Below are positions 1 through 5,578 of a DNA stretch of 17,541 nucleotides, in pieces. Source of the stretch: Reyranella sp. Its GTDB lineage: Bacteria; Pseudomonadota; Alphaproteobacteria; Reyranellales; Reyranellaceae. The stretch covers positions 1 through 17,541 of the forward strand of contig JAUXRT010000304.1 of NCBI GenBank assembly GCA_030681635.1, read 5' to 3'. The translations under genes and the position numbers were made by a program. Every line of letters starts with the position of its first letter. The first letter of the stretch is position 1. Below the pieces are notes generated by a model that was not told the origin of the DNA, did no database searches, and worked only from the letters and a program-made list of their open reading frames with translations.

Positions 1-368
1 ATGCGCAGCCGGCACATGTAGGAGTTCTGCGCCGGCGCGACATAGAAGAGGCCATGATACTTGGTGAGCAGGACGTCGACGCCCTTGGGAAACTGGCCGG
101 CCTCGGCGCGGCCCACGACCTCATCCCAACGATCGAGCGGATGGCGCTCGCGCTTGGCCTTCTCCTCGATGCCTAGCTTGCCTCCCGCGGCAACAGCGCG
201 GTCCTGGGCGGCGTGCTGAAGAGCATCAGGGTCGCTCCCCTGACCTGACGACTGGGTCGCCGGTGCGCCCGAAGCGCGGCCTGACAGTCTGTCAGCCGCC
301 TTGCGCGCCTCGATGCCGCTGACGAAGCCCTGCAGCCATTGCTTCTGCTGGTCGTCGAAGTCGCTCAT
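1..368 (-). CDS. nirA: NirA-family ferredoxin-dependent nitrite/sulfite reductase, N-terminal part (partial)
   Basis: The gene starts at ATG 368 and runs off the left edge, so only about 122 N-terminal residues are visible. They begin MSDFDDQQKQWLQGFVSG and include DRWDEVVGRAEAGQFPKG and LLTKYHGLFYVAPAQ. This is the N-terminal signature I associate with NirA-family hemoproteins (siroheme and 4Fe-4S, six-electron reduction of nitrite to ammonium with ferredoxin). The siroheme/Fe-S cysteines lie outside the window, so nitrite versus sulfite specificity cannot be read directly. It is the last visible gene of the nasS-nrtABD operon, 8 bases after the nrtD stop, with a weak GAAGAG ribosome site inside the end of nrtD. 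The position after a nitrate transporter supports nitrite reductase. No internal stop or frameshift is seen. Confidence 0.8.
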   Translation of the reverse strand, partial: MSDFDDQQKQWLQGFVSGIEARKAADRLSGRASGAPATQSSGQGSDPDALQHAAQDRAVAAGGKLGIEEKAKRERHPLDRWDEVVGRAEAGQFPKGVDVLLTKYHGLFYVAPAQNSYMCRLR

Positions 369-376
369 GTCGCTCT

Positions 377-1189
377 TCAGGCCGCTGCCCGCGCCGGAAC
401 GCGGTGGCGCGCATAGAGGAACTCCAGAACGGCCGCCCGGCAACGCGCATATTCCGGATCGGTCGCGAGTTCGAGCCGGCGGCGGGGCCGCGGCAGATCG
501 ATCGCCAGGATCTCGCCGATGGTGGCAGCAGGGCCATTGGTCATCATGACTACGCGATCCGACAACAGCACCGCCTCGTCGACATCATGGGTGATCATCA
601 GCACCGTGTTGCCGAGCTTGGCGTGGATCTCCATCACGCTGTCCTGCAGATGGGCGCGGGTCAGCGCGTCGAGCGCGCCGAACGGCTCGTCCATCAGCAG
701 CACCTTGGGCTGCATGGCGAGCGCCCGGGCGATGCCGACACGCTGCTTCATGCCGCCCGAGACCTCGTGCGGGCGCTTGTCCTTGGCCTGGGCCATCTGC
801 ACCAGCTCGAGATTGTGCATGACCCAGTCGTGGCGCTCGGCCTTGTTCTTGCCCTTGCCCTGGGATCCGCCAAACACCTTGTCGACGGCGATGGCGATGT
901 TGCCGTAGACGGTGAGCCAGGGCAGCAGCGAGTGGTTCTGGAAGACGATGGCGCGATCGGGGCCGGGCTCGTCCACCACCTTGCCTTCGAGAAAGACCTC
1001 GCCGCTGGTCGATTTCAGCAGGCCGCCCAGGATGTTGAGCAACGTCGACTTGCCGCAGCCGGAGTGGACGAACATGGACACGAACTCGCCCTGGTCGATG
1101 CGGAGGTTCACGTCGCGCAGAACTTCCGTCGCCATCTGGCCGCGGCGGAAGCTCATGCCGATCTGCTCGAACTTGAGATAGGGGCTCAT
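377..1189 (-). CDS. nrtD: Nitrate/nitrite ABC transporter ATP-binding protein
   Basis: A 270-residue ABC ATPase that powers uptake through NrtB at the inner membrane. Visible motifs are Walker A (residues 41-49, VHSGCGKST), Q-loop Q84, signature SGGMKQ (144-149), Walker B VLLMDEP (163-169), D-loop GALDALT and switch His201 (MITHDVDEA). PGPDRAIVFQNHSLLPWLTV and the NGPAATIGE C-terminal stretch are typical of NrtD/NasD/TauB-type ATPases. The frame stays open upstream, but ATG 1189 is the start because it overlaps the nrtB stop as ATGA, giving translational coupling. The first Walker A glycine is Val41 (family norm GHSGCGKST), while all other catalytic residues are intact. It is a stand-alone NrtD type, without the extra binding-protein domain of cyanobacterial NrtC. 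Confidence 0.93.
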   Translation of the reverse strand: MSPYLKFEQIGMSFRRGQMATEVLRDVNLRIDQGEFVSMFVHSGCGKSTLLNILGGLLKSTSGEVFLEGKVVDEPGPDRAIVFQNHSLLPWLTVYGNIAIAVDKVFGGSQGKGKNKAERHDWVMHNLELVQMAQAKDKRPHEVSGGMKQRVGIARALAMQPKVLLMDEPFGALDALTRAHLQDSVMEIHAKLGNTVLMITHDVDEAVLLSDRVVMMTNGPAATIGEILAIDLPRPRRRLELATDPEYARCRAAVLEFLYARHRVPARAAA

Positions 1190-2085
1190 TGGGCTGCGAC
1201 TCCGTGGCTGACGAAGTGCCCGACGGTGGCGATCAGCTTGTCGAGCAGGAAGCCGACAATGCCGATGTAGACCAAGGCCACGATGATGTCGGAGATGCGC
1301 GAGCTGTTCCACGCGTCCCAGATGAAGAAGCCGATGCCGACACCGCCGATCAGCATCTCGGCCGCCACGATGGCGAGCCAGCTCAAGCCGACACCAATGC
1401 GCAGGCCGGTGAAGATGTAGGGCACGGTGGCGGGCAGCGTGATCTTCCAGAACACTTCCCACCACGAGAGCCGGATCACGGCCGCGACGTTGCGGTAATC
1501 CTGCGGGATGTTCCGCACGCCCACCGAGGTGTTGATGATGATCGGCCAGATCGAGGTGATGAAGATCACGAACAGTGCCGAGGGATCGGAATGGCGGAAG
1601 CCCGCCAGCGACAGCGGCAGCCAGGCGAGCGGCGGCACGGTGCGCAGCACCTGGAAGATCGGATCGAGGCCGCGCATCGCCCACGTGCTCTGTCCAACGA
1701 GAACGCCCAGCGCGATGCCGACCACGGCGGCAAGGCTGAAGCCGATGCCGACGCGGCCGAGGCTCTTGGAGATCTGCCAGAAGGCACCCTTGTCGATGCC
1801 GCCGTTGTCGTAGAATGGATGCACGATGAAGTCCCAGGCATCCGACACCACCTTGGTGGGCGGCGGCAGCCGGGCGCCGGGCTCCGAACAGAGAAGCTGC
1901 CAGACGAGCAGCGTGATCGACATCACGATGAGCGGCGGCAGCACGACACTGACCGTATGGCGCGCCGCATCGGCGATCCGCTGCAGCGCCGGTCGCATCG
2001 GCGGCCGGAAGGCCACGATCTCCGCCGTCGCGCCGGGTACCGGCATCGCGGTCGCGGCCGAGCCGGCGGCTTTCGCTGCCTGCAT
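1186..2085 (-). CDS. nrtB: Nitrate/nitrite ABC transporter permease
   Basis: A 299-residue inner-membrane permease of the BPD_transp_1 family. The N-terminus (about 1-45) is Ala/Pro-rich and cytoplasmic. Hydrophobic spans are visible at about 47-67, 113-132, 169-188, 230-247 and 266-283. The coupling-loop region (about 208-236, EVFWKITLPATVPYIFTGLR) matches the EAA loop that docks on the ATPase. RTVPPLAWLPL and SVGVRNIPQDYRNVA are hallmark stretches of the NrtB/SsuC/TauC permeases. The start at ATG 2085 is favoured because it forms a TGATG junction with the nrtA stop; upstream extension would read through the nrtA coding region in a composition unlike a real protein. The stop overlaps nrtD by 4 bases. 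Nitrate specificity is inferred from the NrtA and NasS neighbours. Confidence 0.93.
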   Translation of the reverse strand: MQAAKAAGSAATAMPVPGATAEIVAFRPPMRPALQRIADAARHTVSVVLPPLIVMSITLLVWQLLCSEPGARLPPPTKVVSDAWDFIVHPFYDNGGIDKGAFWQISKSLGRVGIGFSLAAVVGIALGVLVGQSTWAMRGLDPIFQVLRTVPPLAWLPLSLAGFRHSDPSALFVIFITSIWPIIINTSVGVRNIPQDYRNVAAVIRLSWWEVFWKITLPATVPYIFTGLRIGVGLSWLAIVAAEMLIGGVGIGFFIWDAWNSSRISDIIVALVYIGIVGFLLDKLIATVGHFVSHGVAAQ

Positions 2086-3398
2086 CACGCCACCTTCTTG
2101 ATCTGAAGGCCGGCGAGATAGGTCTTCGGGTCGACCGGATCGAAGACCTTGCCGTCGAAGAACGTCTCCTTGCCGCGTGATGTGCCGGCCGGCATGTCCT
2201 TGTCGGCGATGCCGATGGCCTTGGCGGCCTCGCGCCACAGGTCCTCTCGGTTGACCTTGGCGATGATCGCCTTGGTGTCGAGGTCGGGGGACATCATGCC
2301 CCAGCGCTGGTTTTCGGTCAGGAACCACAGCTCATGGCTCTGATACGGATATGACGCGTGGTCGCGCCAGAACTTCATCGACAGGTCGCGGTTGTCGATC
2401 TTGCGACCGTCGCCGTAGTTCACCTTGCCTTCGATGCGATTGATGATGTCGGCGGGCGGGCAGTTGAACCACTGGCGCTTGCCGACGATCTCGGAGAGTT
2501 CCTTGGCGTTTTCGAGCTTGTCGCACCATTGCGCCGCCTCGAGCACCGCCTGCAGCACCGCCTTCGCGGCCTTCGGGTTCTTGTCGACCCAGTCGGCGCG
2601 CAAGCCCAGGCTCTTCTCCGGATGGTTCTTCCAGATGTCGCCGGTCGTGCAAGCCGAATAGCCGATGCCCTGGTTGACGAGCTGTTCGTTCCACGGCTCG
2701 CCGACGCAGAAGGCCTCCATGCTGCCGACCTTCATGTTGGCCACCATCTGCGGCGGCGGCACGACGATGGTCGAGACGTCCTTCTCGGGGTCGATGCCGC
2801 CGGCAGCCAGCCAGTAGCGGATCCATAGATCATGAGTGCCGCCGCGGAAGGTCATGGCGCATTTCGGATCCTTGCCGGCGGCCTTCATCTTGGCGAAGGC
2901 CTCCTTGAGTGGCGCGGAATTGACCGTGGCACCGGTGGCCATCAGGTCCTTGGCGACCGAAATGGCCTGACCATTGGTGTTGAGTCGCGACAGGATGTAC
3001 ATCGGCACCGGCTTGTTCTCCGGCGTCGTGAGACCGAGCGAGATCTGGTAGGGCTTCGGCGTCAGGATATGCGCACCGTCGATGCCGCCCGACGCAGAGC
3101 CCAGCACGATGTTGTCGCGCGTTGTGCCCCACGAGGCCTGCTTGTTGATGTTGGCGTCGGTGATGCCGTACTTGTCGTAAAGCTTCTTCTCCTTCGCCAC
3201 GATCAGCGGCGAGGAGTCGGTAAGCGCGATGAAGCCCAGCGTGACCTTGTTGGTCTCGGGGCCCGTGCCTTGCGCAAAGGCACCAGCGGGGAAAGAGGCG
3301 CGCACCGCGCTCATCAGCGCCGCGGTCGCCGCCACACTGCCGGCGTTCTTCAGGATGTCGCGCCGCCCCAGTCCCTTGTTGGCACGCCTAGTCGCCAT
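2085..3398 (-). CDS. nrtA: Nitrate/nitrite-binding periplasmic protein, Tat-exported
   Basis: A 437-residue solute-binding protein. Residues 1-42 form a twin-arginine signal (GRRDILK, hydrophobic AATAALM segment, FAQG cleavage area). The mature part shows the NrtA/NasF signatures LGFIALTDSSPL, QASWGTTRDNIVLG, GGIDGAHILTP, VPPPQMVANM and FCVGEPWNEQ. It captures nitrate/nitrite in the periplasm for NrtB-NrtD. Start ATG 3398 has an AGGAG ribosome site at 3406-3410 (7-base spacing) and overlaps the end of nasS by 11 bases. A much longer open frame exists upstream, but it is the out-of-frame shadow of nasS. It is a paralogue of the adjacent nasS product: both share the VPPP-MV and CVGEPWN motifs, but only this one has an export signal. 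Confidence 0.95.
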   Translation of the reverse strand: MATRRANKGLGRRDILKNAGSVAATAALMSAVRASFPAGAFAQGTGPETNKVTLGFIALTDSSPLIVAKEKKLYDKYGITDANINKQASWGTTRDNIVLGSASGGIDGAHILTPKPYQISLGLTTPENKPVPMYILSRLNTNGQAISVAKDLMATGATVNSAPLKEAFAKMKAAGKDPKCAMTFRGGTHDLWIRYWLAAGGIDPEKDVSTIVVPPPQMVANMKVGSMEAFCVGEPWNEQLVNQGIGYSACTTGDIWKNHPEKSLGLRADWVDKNPKAAKAVLQAVLEAAQWCDKLENAKELSEIVGKRQWFNCPPADIINRIEGKVNYGDGRKIDNRDLSMKFWRDHASYPYQSHELWFLTENQRWGMMSPDLDTKAIIAKVNREDLWREAAKAIGIADKDMPAGTSRGKETFFDGKVFDPVDPKTYLAGLQIKKVA

Positions 3399-4623
3399 GA
3401 TTGCTCTCCTGCTGTTCGAAGATCGTTGACGTTTCATTGCCCGGGTCGAACACCGACCCATCGAGGAACTTGTCCGGTCCCATCGCGACCGGGGCGCCGT
3501 TGGTCGGCAGGATCCAGGGATCGCCGTGCGCGCCTTCGGGCTTGCGGTCGGTGAGCGGGCACGGCAGGCCGAGTTCGCTGGCGGCGGCACGATAGATGTC
3601 GGTGCGGAACACCCGATCGGCGACGGCGCCGAGATCGGGTCGCGGCGCGATCTGACCCCAGCGGACCATCTGGGCCAGGAACCAGTCGGCATGGCTGCGC
3701 CACGGAAAGTTGGCGAGCTGGCGATGAAAGATATGGAAGTCCGGCAAGGCCAATGACCGCGCGATCACCTCGGCCGGGACGTTGATGTAGCGCGGGCTCG
3801 ACAGCACACGGGCCGCCTCGGTGCGATTGGCGGGATCGTCGAGCCAGGCACCGGCCTCGGTCACCGCCTTCACCAAGGCGATCAGCGTCTTGGGATTGTG
3901 CTGCGCCCAGGCTTCCGTCGTGCCCAGCACCTTCTCCGGCATGGAGTTCCAGATGTGCCGGCTGGTCGCGGCGATGCGGCCGATGCCATGCGACACGGCC
4001 TGCTGGTTCCACGGCTCGCCGACGCAATAGCCATCGATGGTGCCGCCCGAGAGGTGGGCCACCATGTGCGGCGGCGGCACCACGGTGAAGCGCACATCGC
4101 GGTCGGGATCGATGCCGCCCGACGCCAGCCAGAGGCGCAGCAGGTGATTGTGCGATGAAAAGGTGAAGACCGAGGCGAGCGTGAGGGGCGCCTTGCCGAG
4201 ATCGGCGCGACGGCGAACGACCGCCGCAAGGGCGCGGGCCTCGAGCGGCGTGGCGTCAGGCCGATGCTCGCCAATGAATTCGGGGACGAACTCGGGCGCG
4301 ACCTCCTCGATCTCCTGCCACAGCGCATTTGAAAGAGTGATCGAGTTGCCGTTGAGCTGCAGCGTCATGGCCGCGATCATCGGCACATTCACGCTGTCGA
4401 TGCCGAGCGTGGTCGCGAGCGGCATGGGCGAGAGCATGTGCGCCGCATCGAGCAGGCCGAGCGCCACCTTGTCGCGGATGTTCGCCCACGAAGCCTCGCG
4501 GCGAATCTCGACGTCGAGACCATGGCGTTCGAACAGACCCAGGATATCCGCGAACAGGATGGGCGCGCAGTCGATCAGCGGGATGAACCCCACCGTCACT
4601 TTCGGTCGCTCGAGATGGCCCAA
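3388..4623 (-). CDS. nasS: Nitrate sensor protein NasS (cytoplasmic NrtA-like)
   Basis: About 411 residues homologous to the nitrate-binding protein NrtA (VTVGFIPLIDCAPILFA, EASWANIRDKVALG, VPPPHMVAHL, YCVGEPWNQQ) but with no signal peptide or lipobox, so it acts in the cytoplasm. In Azotobacter, Paracoccus and Bradyrhizobium, NasS holds the ANTAR protein NasT inactive and releases it on binding nitrate or nitrite. Here nasT lies just upstream, which supports this role rather than transport. There is no ATG start. TTG 4623 is chosen because GGGG and AAGAG lie upstream of it; TTG 4638 (5 codons longer) sits almost in the terminator U-tract with no ribosome site, and GTG in KVTV is a third option. 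It is the first gene after the attenuator and overlaps nrtA by 11 bases. Confidence 0.88.
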   Translation of the reverse strand: MGHLERPKVTVGFIPLIDCAPILFADILGLFERHGLDVEIRREASWANIRDKVALGLLDAAHMLSPMPLATTLGIDSVNVPMIAAMTLQLNGNSITLSNALWQEIEEVAPEFVPEFIGEHRPDATPLEARALAAVVRRRADLGKAPLTLASVFTFSSHNHLLRLWLASGGIDPDRDVRFTVVPPPHMVAHLSGGTIDGYCVGEPWNQQAVSHGIGRIAATSRHIWNSMPEKVLGTTEAWAQHNPKTLIALVKAVTEAGAWLDDPANRTEAARVLSSPRYINVPAEVIARSLALPDFHIFHRQLANFPWRSHADWFLAQMVRWGQIAPRPDLGAVADRVFRTDIYRAAASELGLPCPLTDRKPEGAHGDPWILPTNGAPVAMGPDKFLDGSVFDPGNETSTIFEQQESNHGD

Positions 4624-4641
4624 GACTCTTGACCCCAAAAC

Positions 4642-4687
4642 AAAAAAACGCCCCGCTCAGCCGGCATGAGCCGACCGCACAGGACGT
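4642..4687 (-). terminator. Leader terminator (attenuator) before nasS
   Basis: On the minus strand, ACGTCCTG (4687-4680) pairs with CGGGGCGT (4655-4648) through a stem with two G-U pairs. The stem encloses an inner hairpin GTCGGC-TCAT-GCCGGC (4675-4660). It is followed directly by seven T's (4648-4642) and then GTTTT. This is a convincing intrinsic terminator. It lies between a promoter and the first gene of its own operon, so it must act as an attenuator. Its 5' arm overlaps the third hexaloop hairpin (4682-4695). Confidence 0.8.
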
Positions 4688-4754
4688 CGTTGTCCGAAAG
4701 CGCGCCATCATTGGCGCGCCAGCTACTTCAGGGGGACTCCGTCATTGGCGTCCC
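4682..4754 (-). promoter_or_regulatory. ANTAR-type (NasT-binding) leader RNA with tandem hexaloop hairpins
   Basis: Three successive minus-strand hairpins carry six-base loops with A at position 1 and G at position 4, the hallmark of RNA bound by ANTAR proteins. P1 (4754-4733) is GGGACGCC-AATGAC-GGAGTCCC with one internal G-A mismatch. P2 (4719-4700) is GCGCGCC-AATGAT-GGCGCGC, a perfect 7-bp stem. A third (4695-4682) is GGAC-AACGAC-GTCC, a 4-bp stem. The P1-P2 linker is 13 bases. The cognate ANTAR protein, NasT, is encoded directly upstream. P1 plus P2 is the canonical dual-hairpin motif; the third hairpin is extra and shares bases with the terminator 5' arm. The pairing is read directly; binding by NasT is inferred from the known mechanism. 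Confidence 0.85.
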
Positions 4755-4768
4755 GCTTCTGCAGAGCA

Positions 4769-4783
4769 GCAGGAAGCGTGCCA
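4769..4783 (-). promoter_or_regulatory. Sigma-54 promoter of the nasS-nrtABD-nirA operon
   Basis: The minus strand reads TGGCACG-CTTC-CTGCT, against the sigma-54 consensus TGGCACG-N4-TTGCW, with one mismatch and the exact 12-base spacing between the -24 GG and the -12 GC. The predicted transcription start is near 4757, three bases before P1 of the ANTAR leader, so the transcript begins at the regulatory hairpins. Sigma-54 use points to NtrC-type activation under nitrogen limitation. No clear NtrC palindrome was found in the 150 bases upstream. Confidence 0.75.
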
Positions 4784-4808
4784 ATCGGCAGTCGTGACTC
4801 CAAACCCC

Positions 4809-4839
4809 ATTCAATGAATTGATATCACTGGAGAATATC
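4809..4839 (-). promoter_or_regulatory. Two small inverted repeats upstream of the sigma-54 promoter
   Basis: The minus strand has GATAT-N9-ATATC (4839-4821) followed by ATTCA-T-TGAAT (4819-4809), centred about 73 and 57 bases before the predicted start. This is the AT-rich part of the intergenic region. They could be activator or IHF-type sites, but they match no consensus I recognise and are short enough to arise by chance. Confidence 0.25.
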
Positions 4840-4848
4840 CAAATTTCG

Positions 4849-4906
4849 TGGCTCTCCCGAATTTGAACCGGGACGGCCAACCGTCGCTGCTGCTCGCAAA
4901 TGCAGC
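4849..4906 (-). other. tRNA-like 3'-half structure (possible tRNA remnant)
   Basis: The minus strand shows three hairpins in tRNA order. The first is GCTGC-ATTTGCGA-GCAGC (4906-4889, anticodon-arm-like but with an 8-base loop). The second is GACGG-TTGG-CCGTC (4885-4872, like a long variable arm of Ser/Leu tRNAs). The third is CCCGG-TTCAAAT-TCGGG (4872-4856, a perfect T-arm with 7-base loop), followed by AGAGCCA. No matching 5' acceptor strand (TGGCTCT) or D-arm is present before it, so it is not a working tRNA. It could be a decayed tRNA end, an old attachment site, or chance hairpins in the nasT 3' untranslated region. Confidence 0.3.
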
Positions 4907-4936
4907 ATGGTTGTTTCCAAGGCAGGCACCCGGCCG

Positions 4937-5524
4937 TTAGGGCTTGAAGGCCTTGGCATAGGTGAGGACGTCCTGGGCCACTTCACCGATGCGCTTGTTC
5001 TGGTCCATGGCGAGCTTGCGCAGCAGCCGGTACGCCGCTTCCTCGCCGATTCCCTTCTGCTGCATCAGCAGACCCTTGGCGCGGTCGACCGTCTTGCGTT
5101 CGACGAGCGACAGGCGCGTACGATCGAGTTCCTCGCGCATCGTGTGATAGCGGTTGAAGTGCGCAACCGCGACATCGACGACGGACTGCACGCGATCCTG
5201 TGCCAGACCCTTCACGACATAGGCCGACACACCCGCGGCCATGCCGGCGGCAATGGTCGCCGGATCCGAATGGTCGGCGAACAGGGCGATCGGGCGCGGT
5301 TGCTTCTCCGTGGTGCGACGCAGGTCTTCGATGGCGTCGCGGCTGGGGCTGTCGATGCTGACGACGATGACGTCAGGCTTCAGCGCGTCGACGCGTGCCA
5401 ATAGATCGTAGGTGCCCCCCAGGCGCTCGAGCAGCACATAGCCCGCGTCCTGCAGCCCCGACTCGACGATCTCGGCGCGGGCAGGATTGTCGTCGATCAG
5501 GAGGACGGACAGGGCTTTGGTCAC
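4937..5524 (-). CDS. nasT: NasT, ANTAR-domain nitrate antitermination regulator
   Basis: A 195-residue cytoplasmic protein. Residues 1-120 form a receiver-like domain (LLIDDNPARAEIVESG; VIVVSIDSP). Residues about 122-190 form an ANTAR RNA-binding domain (LVERKTVDRAKGLLMQQ, EEAAYRLLRKLAM). In known systems NasT binds hexaloop hairpins in nitrate-operon leaders and prevents termination unless NasS sequesters it. At the usual phospho-acceptor place the residue is Ser56, with Asp58 two further on, so this is probably a pseudo-receiver controlled by NasS rather than by a kinase. The start is GTG 5524 with a weak CCAGG ribosome site. It lies 54 bases after the kinase gene on the same strand and 313 bases before nasS, whose leader carries the matching hairpins. 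Confidence 0.93.
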   Translation of the reverse strand: MTKALSVLLIDDNPARAEIVESGLQDAGYVLLERLGGTYDLLARVDALKPDVIVVSIDSPSRDAIEDLRRTTEKQPRPIALFADHSDPATIAAGMAAGVSAYVVKGLAQDRVQSVVDVAVAHFNRYHTMREELDRTRLSLVERKTVDRAKGLLMQQKGIGEEAAYRLLRKLAMDQNKRIGEVAQDVLTYAKAFKP

Positions 5525-5578
5525 AGGGCCTGGTCAGGTTGGTTGCAGGCCTTGGCCGCAACTTCCATGCCATCGCCC

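Noticed and set aside
1190..1684. N-terminal extension of the nrtD frame by 165 codons
   Set aside because: The extension lies out of frame over nrtB, reads as His/Arg-rich composition without homology, and the coupled ATGA start at 1189 explains the gene.
3399..3692. N-terminal extension of the nrtA frame by 98 codons
   Set aside because: It overlaps the nasS coding region out of frame; the Tat signal and AGGAG site place the start at 3398.
4849..4936. A complete class II tRNA on the minus strand
   Set aside because: T-arm and variable-arm-like hairpins are present, but the anticodon-like loop has 8 bases and no 5' acceptor strand pairs with AGAGCCA, so only a remnant or mimic is supportable.
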